Assembly (NCBI GenBank): GCA_013396635.1 | Contig: WBMW01005275.1 | Location: 248,001 to 312,000 of the forward strand | Source of the DNA: Penelope pileata | Lineage: Eukaryota; Chordata; Aves; Galliformes; Cracidae | Length of the DNA: 64,000 nt | Direction of reading: 5' to 3' | In this document: positions 1-12,497 of the stretch, piece by piece | Numbering within the stretch: the first letter of the stretch is position 1 | Layout: the number at the start of each line of letters is the position of its first letter | The notes under the pieces: generated by a model | Told to the model about the DNA's origin: nothing | The model's database searches: none | The model's input: the letters and a program-made list of their open reading frames with translations, nothing else | Translations under genes and position numbers: made by a program

Positions 1-1137
1 ATGATGGAATTCTTCTTTATTTTTTTCAAATAGACACACAAACACTCATATACACACACACAAGTACTTTGCTTTTTGAATTCTCTCTCTTTTTTTTTTC
101 TCTATAAATTCTATAAAAGTTGGTCTAGAAGAAAGGAAAAGAGTTTGCCTCCTGTCACTTAAGTATAGTAAATGTGTCTAAATGTTCCTGAGAGGTTTGT
201 CCTCTTCATTTTATTGTGATGGCAATTCCATGGCCTTCAAAGGCATGTTTTTGCAAAGCTTAGTTACATATCAGGGACATCACAGTACACAGAAGTACAT
301 GGAAGTGCAAACCACAATCAGATATTTTAACCTTCTCCAACCTTAAAGCTGGAAATTGAGAAGACACCTAAAACATTAACAATTAAAATATTAAATACAT
401 TATTTTAATGATCTTGAAAATAAATCTCAATTCATGAACCAGAAAACACATATATATCCATTTATATCCATAGACACATATTTTATTATCACTCACACTG
501 AACATTTAAAGTTATTATAACACAAACAGAATTTCAACTAAGGTTTAAAAACTACCAAACAGATGCAGCAAGTATCTCAGCTGACATGAACAAAGTTAAA
601 ACCTCTGTGCCAGATGAGATGACTTTGATGGAGGAAGCTCACAAAAGGACAGACAATCCCATCAGGCACAGGTATTGATTTCTGTGCAGTTAAGGACTAT
701 GGCACAATGCATTTGAAATGTTACTGAGATTCTATAAGGAAATTTGATTCTGGAATTCCTTATCTCAGAATTTCTTCCTTTGAGTTATAATTTTAAAGTA
801 GCTCTTTTGGAGTAAGAGTACCAAGACAAACCAGACCTGATGTAGCTCATACTGAGCATAGTCATTAAGCTGGCCATAAAGCTGGCTCCTAGATGATAAC
901 TTTTTCAGTGACAATGTGAATAGACAATTACTGATGTGCTGTAAAAAGCTAAATAGAAAAGCAAGGAACTCCATGAAATTATAAAGCTTAACATTGATAC
1001 ACGTTTTTTCCTATTATTCTCAGAATGTTGTTAGTGCTGAAATCTTCACAAGCCCACACTCTGAACTGCCTTCATCAGGGTTATTTTGTTATTGCCTCCT
1101 CATATGAATAAATACAGCATAAGTTATTTAAACAGGT
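1..1137. other. Unique AT-rich sequence, no gene seen
   Basis: AT-rich non-coding sequence. A CA-rich tract lies at about 35-63, followed by a short CT/T-rich run near 83-101. No open frame here shows protein-family features and no repeat family is recognised. Confidence 0.6.
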
Positions 1138-1500
1138 CACAGAATGACAGAACTGTTGAGGTAGGAAGGGACCTCTGGAGGTCATCTGATTCAACTGCTC
1201 TGCTGAAGGCAGGGTCACCTAGAGCAGGTCTGTGTGCAGCTGGGTTTATGAATATCTCCAAGGATGGAGTCTCAAAAACCTCTCGGAGACATCTTCAAGT
1301 GCTTGATTACTCACAGAGTAAGAATGTCTTCTCTTACTTTGAAGCAGAATTTGCTGTATTTCAGTGTGTATCCTTTAACTCTTGTCCTGACACTGGGCAC
1401 CACTGACAAGAGCCTGGCTCTATCCTGTCTGCACCCTCCCTTCAGGTATTTGTGGACATTGAAGAGATCCCCCTGAGCGTCCTCTTCTCCCAAGGAGCAC
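1138..1500 (-). mobile_element. CR1 LINE, 3' fragment
   Basis: The plus strand begins with CACAGAATGACAGAA and then reads AGGAAGGGACCTCTGGAGG, which is the reverse complement of the 3' end of an avian CR1 retrotransposon (its 8-bp-type terminal repeat followed by the 3' UTR). Further on, TATCTCCAAGGATGGAG, CTTGTCCTGACACTGGGCA and AGATCCCCCTGAGC are typical antisense CR1 3' UTR phrases. The copy is 5' truncated, as most CR1 copies are, and is diverged by substitutions and small indels. Match quality fades after about 1500; a CR1-like phrase near 1497-1520 may mean it continues with an internal deletion. The short open frames across it are antisense shadows, not genes. Confidence 0.88.
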
Positions 1501-2020
1501 ATTGACACCTGGCTGCTCCATTGCCAAGACAGCAGGGCCAGTGTGCTGGACTTAGCAGTGGAGTTTCCAGATCTGCCCAGAACTTCAGTAAAATCTGTAG
1601 GAAACTGTCCCTACACTGGTTCCCACAGAGTCCTGTATATCCTGGGACAGATTTGTGGGATGTAATTCATGAATATTCAGAAAGAAAACAGCTGATGCAC
1701 AAATCCTGTACTGCCCCTATAGTAAGCTTAATTCCTCATGCATTCCTCTTCATAATTTGCTATGAAAAACTGGTGTTTTTACTCAATTCTATGACATTGA
1801 ATAAAGTATTAGTTTAAATACTAAAGGCACATTTTATTTTAATGTAATCTTGCAAGGCTTTCTTCATCTAATTAACTTCATGTTGCTTTCGTATCTGGCC
1901 GTCTAAAATTACTTTCCCTTAGAGAAAAGTGCAGTAGGTAGTAATAAATTCCATACAGACTCAAAAATACACAATCACACACACAGATACACACACAAAG
2001 AAATGTGTGCCTACATCCCT

Positions 2021-2046
2021 TTCCCAAAGTGAGTTCCCAAAGTGAG
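2021..2046 (+). repeat. 13-bp tandem duplication
   Basis: TTCCCAAAGTGAG occurs twice in perfect tandem, followed by two more bases of a third unit. It looks like a recent local slippage duplication. Confidence 0.85.
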
Positions 2047-3583
2047 TTAGTAGATGGAGTTTTTTTTCAACTATGAAATAATAATAATAAAAAAACTAAC
2101 TGTTTTGTGCAAATTTAAAACTAGGTATTATTTTTCTGTAAATATACACTTCAAAGTAAACAGATGTAGAGGATATATTTTGTTTTATATACTTACGAAA
2201 ATCTGAAATAATTTGAGTATTTATTATTAACATACTGGCCTATTTTTCCCTGAAGTAATGATGCATAACATCATAACAGTCAGTAAGGACTGAAAGGACT
2301 ACTGAGAATGCAAATGGAAAATCCCATTTTGTAGTGTAAAAATCTGTAAAAATTTAATGAATTGGAGATATTATGGAGAACCCACTTTTAAATGCATGGG
2401 TTGAACCACTGATTATCCAACATCATAAAATAGTCATGGGTTCAGAAGAAAGGAAATAAAAAAATACTTTGGTGTGCCATGATATATATAAATTCCATGT
2501 AAGGCTATGCTCTAATTTTATTTTCCCATTTGAGATGCAGCCTGTAAACTACATTTAATTAAAATTCTGTGTTGACCAGTAAAATGAAATAGCTAGAACA
2601 CAAACCTCAAGCCCCCTCCTGAAGTATGGCAGATAACGTTAGTGGAGTGTAGTTTACTACACGGCTTCTGTTGAAAGAATTTTCTGCTACATTTGCTTTC
2701 AGGAGCACTGTGATTATTTTTCCTGACGTTAAATAGTGTCATCCATTCAATTTTTCACTGTTAAAATGAAAGATTGCAGGACAGGAATACTTTAATGCTT
2801 CATCAAATAGGAAGATAAGTGTTTGGCAAATTGGGGGTGAGGGCATTGCAGTTTCTCTTTTTCAGTTCACTGTGCCCTATGGTGGTCATTAGAGATGAGA
2901 GTGAACAGTAGACATTTATAAAAGAGAATTGTTATAAAATACTTGTGAAGGAGAATACTGTTGGCCACCATGATATGAACTGGGAAGGGAGCTGTAAATT
3001 ACAGATCTCTCTGATATTCATTTGATAGCCCTAGCACAGAGTGTTCACGTATAATTTCTGCAGCCAGTGGTTACTATGTTATGTATGAATCCTCCATTTT
3101 CATAAGCATAACACTTCTGTCATTCAAGTCTTTCAATTCTATTGATTCCAGGAGAATTTCTCTGTATAGCAACGAAAAAAAATTATCTGTGCTTTATTTT
3201 CCATCCTCATTACCTGATATTGTATTCCTACACATCTCCTCATATCATCCATTGGAGGCCCTGTTCAGGAACATTTGTAAAATCACCATTTAAAACTCAG
3301 TAATATGTTGTACAGCATTTGGCAATGCTGATACTACAAGTGGATGGAAAGGCACTGGATAATCTGCATAGAACGTGTATATGCTCCAGATTTTTGCATT
3401 TCATATCCCTTACCAGAGAAGCAGCATCTAGCTAGCACTGCAGCAGTCGTCCAAAAAAAGATCAAAAAGGCAGAGCTGACACTCAGATACTTTGCTTAGT
3501 ATGCATCTGGATAGGCTGTTAAATGCAGGAGCTGTACTTCTAAAAGTTAGATGCCCAGTGGTAACAAAGGCCCTTGTATCTTC

Positions 3584-3637
3584 AAAGAAAGAAAAAAAGA
3601 AGGAAGGAAAATAAGAAGGAAAAATAGAAAGGAAAGA
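3584..3637 (+). repeat. Polypurine (GA-rich) tract
   Basis: A 54-base run of A and G broken by only two T residues, made of AAAG/GAAG-like units. It is low-complexity sequence with no coding role seen. Confidence 0.8.
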
Positions 3638-5848
3638 CTAATGTAAATTCAAGCAGGCTATTTTAATAATCAATGGCAGTGCCTTCTCATCACAGCTTGC
3701 TTATGCTAATGGTCCAGATGCTCTTATTCTGCCTTCTGAAAGCTGTTGTGTTTCAGAATGACTTTTGATGGTGCCACTTAATCTTCTCTGGGGATAGAGG
3801 AAGGAATACATTTTAGATGTCTATGTGCCAAGATGAAAAAAAGCATACTAACAAACCCAAAGATTAATTTTCCTAAAGTTTATGTGTTACTAACTACATT
3901 ACAGAATCATAAAAACCTTTCAAGGTTTCCGAACAACAGCCAGCATTGTGTCACTACCCTACTAACAGGCTGAAAAGAAAGATGAGAGCATATTTCTTGA
4001 ATTAGTTGTCATCAAAATATTTGTATAGTAAAAAAGAGTACAGTATGAGAGAGAGAGAAAAAAATAAGACTGTTGCTGTTAAAATAATTGTCAGTAAGGA
4101 TGTGGAAGCTGTCACCATCAATAAGAGTTTGGGTCATCTGTTCTGCCTCATTATCACCCATGTACAGGTCAGGAAACCTTTTCTAACCTAAAGACGATAC
4201 TTTTCAGAAAAACGCTGCACCTTTCCACTCAACAGCCTGTTTTTTTTTTCCTCTTGCTTTCTTTTTTCTCTGTTCTTTCTCTTATTTCAAATTCATTTTT
4301 TTGCCTTTGCAAGTCAGTTACCTCCTACAGAGAGCATCAAATGATTTGGGTTTAAAGTTACAAAATACAGTGCAGTTCTGCAGCCCACTGCAGTTGCAAA
4401 CTCTTCCAGTTTCCTTAAGAGATAAAGTCTTTGTAAACACGTATCTCCAAATCTAAACCAATGGTCCTCACTGCTTGGCTTACACAAAAACATGTTGTCT
4501 GCCATACCCTCTGGAACATCACACATTACCAGGGAGCAGATGTTGCTCAGGGCATGCTGTGCTCTGCCTCAGGAGCAGAGGGCTGGAGATCTCAGGTTTG
4601 AATGCTCTCATTAGCACCTGTCTACGCTGCCAAGCTGATACACGAAGCAGACAAAGCAGTTGAGCTGCTGCCCCTGAATACCTCTGTACCAGGTTGCCAT
4701 AAGAAAACAGAGAATGAATGTCTCACTTAAAGATGTTATTTAACCTACTATCCATTTACCCATGTGAATTCTGTTAGGACACCTGGCTGCATAACACAGG
4801 GGAACTCCGAAAACCAACCAATCAACAATAAAAAACGTTTATATGCTATAGTAAAATCTTTCATACTGCTTCAATAGGTTCCTCCACTTAGCCATGTTTC
4901 AAGTGTCACTGCCTAAGCTGAAAAACACAATTGCTAACATGGACTTCTCTATGCAAGCACACAATTCAAAAGTCATGGGAGAAAACAAATTAGATAAACA
5001 AGCTATCATTGTTCACTGTCTCAGTGAGAATAAGAACAAAGGCAGGATGGATGACCTCACCTCCATAGCTAAAACAAATTTACTCTTCCGATCATGAAAG
5101 ACCTGGAAAGTTTAGAGAAGTGTTTGAACTCCAAGCCAAGTCATGTAAGCTCAATTGCAATTAAACTTGTGCTCTCCGACTGCCATTCTCATACCAGCAA
5201 ATTTCACAATGTCATCACTGTTTAGGTTCTGTCTGTAATCACAAACCATGCATGTGCAATTTGTTCTCATGAATAAAATGACATTATGCATAATTCATTC
5301 TTGCACAATAGAAACAAATGTCTAAGTAACATTCACATCTGATAAATGCATCTTCTTCTTTCTGTGTAGCTTATTGTGACATGCAAAATCCTTAATTATG
5401 CAGAATGTAGGCTACTAAATATTACTCTCGTTTCAAAAATATTTTCTCCCAGGACTGTTACCATGTGAAACACTGCCAACAGTTAGGATATTTTTAACAT
5501 CAGCTGTTAGCTGACGCCTCTGATGTGCAGACTTGTAGAACTATCAAGATCTGCACTAATCCAGTGAAAAAAAAACAACCGAGTTACTGAGTTACAACAA
5601 TCAAGAAAGACTTTGTGAAAGACTTCGTAAAGGGCTTGTTAGCTATTAATTCAAATAAAAATGCAAAAAAAAGAAAAAAGCAATTGAAAATAAAATTAAG
5701 GGAAAAATACCATACATGTTGACAATTTAGCCAGGCTATTGTAAGCAGTCCTGAGATGGCTTCCTTAAAAGTCTGAGTAAAAACCTCCATTCTCAAGAGT
5801 TTACTGGGCAATAGTTGAAGGTAGTAAAAATACTGTATTGGGCTTATA

Positions 5849-6895
5849 TGTCAAGGTTTTGTTAGAAGAGGGGCAGCAGGGGTGGCCTCTGTGAGCAGAG
5901 CTCAGCAGCTGCCCCATGTCAGAGCAGAGCCAGCTCCAGCTGCTCCAAAAGGGACCCACCGCTGCCAGAGCTGAGCCATGAGCAACACTGGGTGTGCCTC
6001 TGGGAGAGAAGATTTGAGAAAGGGAAAAACTGCTGCGTAACAGCAGCTGGGAGAGAGGAGTGAAAAATGTGAGAGAAACAGCCCTGCAGCCACCAAGGTC
6101 GGTGCAGAAGGTGCCCCAGGCATGGAGCAGAAGTTCCCTGCAGCCCAGAAGAGGCCCATGGAGGAGCAGGCTGTCCCCCTGCAGCTCATGGGCACTATGC
6201 AGAGCCGATCTCCATGTGCAGCCATGGAGGAGCCCACAGTGCAGCAGCGGACGTGGCCTGACGGAAGCCGCAGCCCATGGAGAGCCCCCGCAGGAGCAGG
6301 CCCTGAGCTGGAGCTGCAGCCCATGGAAAGGAGTCTGCAGTGGGGCAGGAGGTCTGGGGGAGCTGCTGCCCATGGGACCCTGTGCTGGGGCAGCTCCTGA
6401 AGGATGGACCCTGTGGTACAGACCCATGTTGGAGCAGTGCTTGGAGAGCTGCAGCCTGTGGGAAGCCCACGTGGGGCCAGCTGGGGAAGGATGGCATCCT
6501 GTGGGAAGGAATTCCTGCTGGAGCAGGGGCAGAAAGTAAGGATGAAAGTGTGGACAGACTGCATGCAGCCCCCATTCCTCTGGGCTGCTTGTTGCGGGGG
6601 AGATGTAACACTTCAGACTGAAGTTGAGCCCGGGAAGAAGAGGTGATGAGGGGAAGGTGTTTTTAGTTTATTCTTTTAGTACTCATTGCTCTACTCTGTT
6701 ATTAATTGGTAACAAATTAATCTTCCCCAAGCTGAGTCAGTTTTGCTCACCACAGCAATTGGTGAGCAATCTCCCTGTCCTTGCCTCAATCATTGAGTTG
6801 TTTCAGTGTGTCTTCTCCCTCTGTCCTGTTGAGGAGGAGGAGGGGAAGAGTGACTTTGAGGGCACCTAGAAGCTATCCAGTGTCTACTCACCAAA
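5849..6895 (+). mobile_element. Solo LTR of an avian endogenous retrovirus, copy A
   Basis: A GC-rich block of about 1.05 kb set in AT-rich DNA. It starts TGTCAAGGTTTTGTTAGAAG and ends near CTACTCACCAA. It matches, from memory, a dispersed avian LTR family with a TG start, a CA end, a central GC-rich region of degenerate repeats and an AT-rich tail carrying a poly(A) signal. A second copy in the same orientation lies at 54241-55248. No primer-binding site, gag, pol or env follows, so I call it a solo LTR. The poly(A) signal position reads AACAAA (6711-6716), while copy B keeps AATAAA. No target-site duplication is visible, and the terminal CA appears lost. Long open frames on both strands (159 codons plus at 6060-6539; 208-220 codons minus) come from high GC and few stops and should not be taken as genes. 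The exact family name is not claimed. Confidence 0.82.
6120..6540 (+). repeat. Degenerate internal repeat array inside LTR copy A
   Basis: The block repeats loose variants of TGCAGCCCATGG and GGAGCAG-type phrases at irregular spacing of roughly 30-60 bp. These are the remains of short tandem units within the LTR. The same array occurs in copy B at about 54512-54932. Confidence 0.6.
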
Positions 6896-9800
6896 AGTGT
6901 TCTCCATGGCCCTTTCCAAAAGAAAACCTGGTTTCTAATAAAAGATTACAAATGAACTACAAAATACTGTTTTCAGCATATTTAGAAATAATACGTTTAT
7001 GGAAAGTAGAAACACTTACTGAAAAGTATTACTAAAACTGATATTTTTCCATCAAATCTTTGTTTATTTCTTTTGCTCTCACCTTTTACTCCTGTATTTT
7101 ATGTGCTGGATATTTGGTTTGTATGATAGACCTTTTGGAGAGACCTTAAAGCAACTCGTTAATATCACAGTTCCCACTGATGTTACTTTTGTTAGGGAAT
7201 TCAATACTATCAGGAACATGGAAAAATCTCATGTTTTAGCTACAAGTTCCTGTCCAAGAGGCTGAATAAAAATGCTTACAAACTTCCATGGAATAATTAA
7301 ACATTTATATTCCTTAGCTTCCAAGAATAGTTGGGAATCATTTTCATCATGTTCATTTACCTCATTTTTAATATAACAAAGGGTAGATCTAAATGGAGTC
7401 ACTGAAACCCTTAGCCTCACAGCTCCTAGCTCTGAATTAGCAAGTGTAGGCACTTCTAGGAGTAAAGTCACTTCAGAGTGAATCTTGGTGCAGAATGCAA
7501 ACCTGTCAGAGGAGCTCAGCACATGCCTCAGTGGTTACTCACACACATGCTGACGAGTTCAACGTCATTGCCAGCTGGTTAAAAGTTCAAATGTGCACAT
7601 AAAAGTGACTGTCACAAGCACACTAATTTCACCAATAGAAAAGGAGCCCTGAGTACATCAGCTTCACACTGTATTATCAACTTGTATTCATGAATTTCAG
7701 CAGATTGGCTCTACTCCACATATACCCTCAATGTGGAGGATTCTGAAACTGATTTTATTAACACAACTTCTTTATGCTATATTCTTTAGGCTTTGAAGAA
7801 AACAGGATGAAAATAAACATTCTTTTTGATCTCTTGGATGTTCAAATCTTTCAGTGCTTATACTTCATTACTGACTGTATTGGTTCAGACTTGTTACAAA
7901 CTGGTGTTTTCTGCCTAACAACTGCCTGATCTTATGATGTTAGGCCTCTCTTCTTCTATTTGCTTTTCAGTCTCCTCATTTATTTATATTATTTCTTTTG
8001 CTGTTAAATATTTAACAATGTACCCCATGAATTTATGGAGTTATTGAATTTACTGTTATTATATAACCTAAAAACTTCAGTTTGGCTACTAACCTAAAAA
8101 GTCCCATAAAAGTATATAGCTGCTAATAGTGCAGCGTAGACCTCACAGAAGGCATCTAGACATACAGGTATCTGTATCCCCTTGACCTTAGTTTTACCTT
8201 GTTCCTGACTGATTTTTAAAATAGTGAAATGAATTAAAATTTCAATCAACTTAGAAAATGTTTAATTCATGACTTCATTTGTCTCACTGGGCCTTGAAAT
8301 TCTCAAGTCAATGTTTCAAAATAAAACGCATAGCATAATGCTTTCTGGTTTTTGTTTCTCTACCTTGTTATTACACAAAATGTTTATTACCTGATTTTAT
8401 ATGACAGGCCAGAGGGGCAAATGGATAGACATAATATAAAAAGAAATGGAAAAATGTAGCATCTATAGAGATAATGAAAAAACACAGCTGAGAACTATTC
8501 TGTATGCTTACAATAAACTGATTATCTAGCAGTGGTAGACAGATAGCAAGTACTTCTGTCCAGACTGTAAAATTGCATACGTGTATTACTCATTTGTGAT
8601 GAGCCACAACAGCCTCAGAAGTGTGTACTGGCCTTGGATGGAAATAAATACACTGGTGCCCTGATTGAATACAAGACACCTTACATTTCTATATTTTATT
8701 TCCAAGTAGCCAATGAAGTTGTATACAATCAGATAGAAAAATACTCTGCAGGATACTTCCTACACGATCTGTTTCCATGACTACTATGCTTTTTAATAAT
8801 ATGTTTTCACAGTTCTGAACAGTAGTTGGGTGGGTGCAATCCAGATACATTAGTTGTTTAAATATTATTTCATGAAATAGATCAATACAATTGATGAGAG
8901 AGATTACAGTGCACTGTGGAAAATTCAGGTTAACATTGGAGAAGCTAAGGCAGCAGTTCTTGATTTATACTAGTGAAATAACATTAGAATCTTATTTTGT
9001 CTCCCCGTTGGCTTCATTGCCTTGTATAGGGTGAGAACTTTAAAATTCTCATATTTTATTACTTTTTGCTTTGTTGCACAATAGATAAAAATCTGCTTTA
9101 GTTGCATATAACTGCTTTCTGAAACTTCTTGTCATAACTTATTCATCATTATGCATCAGTTATATTTATGAGGACACTCAAATTGAGTCACTCCTTACTT
9201 TAAACGTTATGTTAAAAAATCCCTTGGCATTTGAATGACAAGGAAATATGTATGAATTCAGAAGCTTATTTTTCTTTATTTGAATTGTAATGCCATCTGC
9301 CAAAACTCCCTCTCAGAATGTTTCTGTGACAGCATCAGAAAGAAACTTTGCATGAGAAACAGGCGTGTGCTCCTTTGTTAATCTAAAAGAGATGCTTTTT
9401 TTTTTGCATTCATAGGGGCACTTAGGAAATGTAGTGTCTAACTAATACACCAATTTGTGACAATGACAAAATAATCAGATTTCTAAGTCACTGTTCCTTC
9501 AAGAGTTTTAATCATGTGGGATAATAATAAGACAGTTAAGATCTAGCATTATTTTTGTCATGTTTTAATGTTCATTAATGTTGGCCTGTAGCTAAAGTAG
9601 GAAGAGAAAAAAAAGGAAAGCAAAGTAGTACTTTAATGTTTGCAGTTTAATTCATTATTTTTTGCTTTTATGTTCTGCAGTGTCATGAAAAGTGGCAACA
9701 CAAACATTCTTCACTCTATCTCAGTGTAAAACCTGTATATGTAATCCAAACATTGGCTGGAGATGGAGACAGGACAGAAAGACAGATTAAAACACAAGGA

Positions 9801-10362
9801 CGACTGATTTCTCACCATGTCTGGTTTATCATTAAGCATCTCCAAAACTCTTCAGATTCCTTTCCTAAAGAAAAGAGCCCCTTACTTCTCTCAAGAAAAC
9901 TCCAACCTCCTTCGAAGACAAGCTGCAGTCTATTTCTAATTCTTGCCAGATCTTGCAGTTATTTGCAAACAACACCAGCAATGCAGACCTCCTGAGTTCT
10001 GCTGTTCAAGAGCACCTCTGTTGCTGTGTTTGTCTTTCCTAGTCTCAGAATGTCTGAGTGGAATAAATTTATAGTGGCTATCTCAGAAGAAGCATGTCTA
10101 TAACACTTAATAGAAGATGTGACTATCTGCTCAGTGACGCTTGTGTGGAGCAGTAGCCTATTTGCATAAATCAAGGAACTTTCAAGTTACCAGCAAGAGT
10201 CAATGCACAGAAATGGTGTATCCTTCATGATTGTGTTAAACATAGTTTTGGAATCAACAACTGATTTAATTAAGTTATTCCAACAGAAAGTAAATTTTTT
10301 TCTCAGTGTATGCCCTTGTTTTGTCCCATCTAATAGTTTTGATTTCTTCATAGGTATTATTT

Positions 10363-10385
10363 TAATTAGTTATTTTAACTAATTA
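10363..10385. repeat. AT-rich perfect palindrome
   Basis: TAATTAGTTA and TAACTAATTA form 10-bp perfect arms around a 3-base loop. It is AT-rich, so it is likely a product of base composition. Confidence 0.75.
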
Positions 10386-12377
10386 CATTATTTAAATTAT
10401 TTTAATTGCTTTTGTACTTAATGGTTGAAAGCCAAATTGAAGCCGTTCCAGCTCAGGAGCATAATAAACAAATCTTTAATTTCACCTCCTCTTTATTTTC
10501 TATTAGTCTTCTAATTTCTGATCTTTAATGTTCTCCAGTCTCTTCAGCTCATTAAATATCAAGCTACCTGCAAGCTCTCAAAAAAAGAGACCCTCAGCAC
10601 TACATCACCTATACCTTATACCAAACAATGTACAGTCTACCACAAAGTTAGAACAGAATAGACCCAAGATGACCGTACAGTACCACCAAACATGAAGACT
10701 GAGCAGATATCAGTATCTCATATCAATTCAGCTTTTCTTGTGTCTATTTCTAATTCCTTTGTGAGCCAGCTTTGAAGTAATCAAATGCAGCCGTAAAACA
10801 GTTTGCCTTTTACAAAGTGATCTAGTGGTACTTGGTTGAAATTTTTTGAGGATTTCTCCCTTCGGCACCTGAGAACAAATCAGACTGAGTGTTTAGGCTG
10901 TGTCACCTTAACACCAGCACACTTTTTGCAGAAGGCTCAGTAGGAAGGGCAACTATATCACCGTACTGACTAGAGCCCAGTTAGCCCTAAAAATACATGC
11001 ACGAAGGCCTGGAGAAAAATATAAGACCTCCTGTTCAACCAAAGCTGTCCCTACATTGGGAGAAACAAATCTGAGGATATCAGACAAAAGAATTGCAGAA
11101 ATTGTGAGCTGGTATAAATGATAGAGAAAAAGAGAAGGGAGGCAACATGCTTTTTAAGATTGATTTTGTTGTCATTGTCTGTAAATATGCATGGCTGCAA
11201 TCTAAGGGAACAGTAAATAGGCACAGCACAGGACCACTTTTAGTGACTGCTTATATTGCGTCATACATTTGTAGTCTTCACAAAACTCAATAAATTCTAA
11301 TGGCCATCTGCAGACAGAACTCAGAAAATGAGAATTTTTTGGGACTTTGCTGGACAAATGTAGTGACTATAATTATATAAAAGAGCTGAGAGACTTGACC
11401 TCACATCTCTTTGGATAGGCTCTCCTGACATTGTAACTATAATGCTTGCTATGTCCGCTGGGGTGGTGATCCATAACTTTCAGATGCAGCACAGGCTAAT
11501 TTCAGTTTCTTTGCAATTTATCATATATTCACTCTATCCATTAATCAATAATTATTTGTGTTTTTTCTTTAGTGAATTTCAATTATTTTGAGGAAAACGT
11601 TTTATGCCCCTAGAATACGTACATTTAGTTCCTAGGTTTGCCGTTTGTGTTGAGCTACAGTAGGGATTTGTGGATTTAAACTATTTTATTCTCTGAGATG
11701 TAATTAGGTACTTGCATTTCACAGGCTTGGTTCACATCTGGTTCACTGATCTGTTCTCATAGGAGAAGATTATTTCTGTATCACAAAAAAAAACAAGCCT
11801 CCAATCTTTTCTAAGAAGTTCTACAAATGCAGGGAATTGCATGCTACATGCATTTGAGGTGCATATTTTTCTCTGCTTCACTGATGAAGCCAGTTGTGAA
11901 ACTGCCGTCTTTGTAAAACAGTTGGCATTGAACACTTGCAGCACCTGTGGCAGAGGCAGCCTTTGCCAGTCTTTTTAGTGCCCATTAAAATGATAAAAAT
12001 GTATTAGTTTTCCACTTTGCAGTTTCAGTCCTAATTAAACAATGCAGCTGGTGCTGCAGGAAAATCTGTGCTGTTTAACAGTAAAGGAATTTAAGTGGAA
12101 GGAGTGAAGATGGTGTTGCTTTGAAACTGTTTTTTTTTTCTCTTTAATCTCTTTTTTTTCCTTCTACCATTTCAAGAGCAGATGATGAGAAAGGGCACAG
12201 GGATAAGGATAGTAGAAAAGACGGGGAAATGAGAGAAAGAAAGGGTCAATGTGACAGTGAGGGGAGGAAGATACATTGCTACACGAATGGCACAGTGGCT
12301 GGGCAGGCCTTGCCTGAACTGGCCTTGAACTGCTAATTTCTCTCCATACCTTTCTTCCCTCCTCCATTATTTGCCAG

Positions 12378-12396
12378 TTTTTTTTTTTTTTTTTTT
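12378..12396 (+). repeat. Poly(T) tract
   Basis: An uninterrupted run of about 19 T. No poly(A) signal lies just upstream on the minus strand, so there is no sign that it is a retrocopy tail. Confidence 0.85.
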
Positions 12397-12472
12397 GTCA
12401 ATTCTGTTCCCCATGCTTCCCTCCGTTTCTCTCTCTCTTTTAAAATTCTATTTTTAGCTTCCTTTCCTTTTC

Positions 12473-12497
12473 ATTTATTTATTTATTTATTTATTTT
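12473..12497 (+). repeat. (ATTT)n microsatellite
   Basis: About six consecutive ATTT units. Confidence 0.88.

Larger units (their letters stand above)
1501..5848. other. Unique AT-rich sequence, no gene seen
   Basis: No protein-coding, RNA or transposon signal was recognised. It contains a CA-rich run near 1974-1998, a 13-bp tandem duplication at 2021-2046 and a purine-rich tract at 3584-3637. Open frames of up to about 75 codons look random: they have no family motifs and biased, low-complexity residues. Confidence 0.55.
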
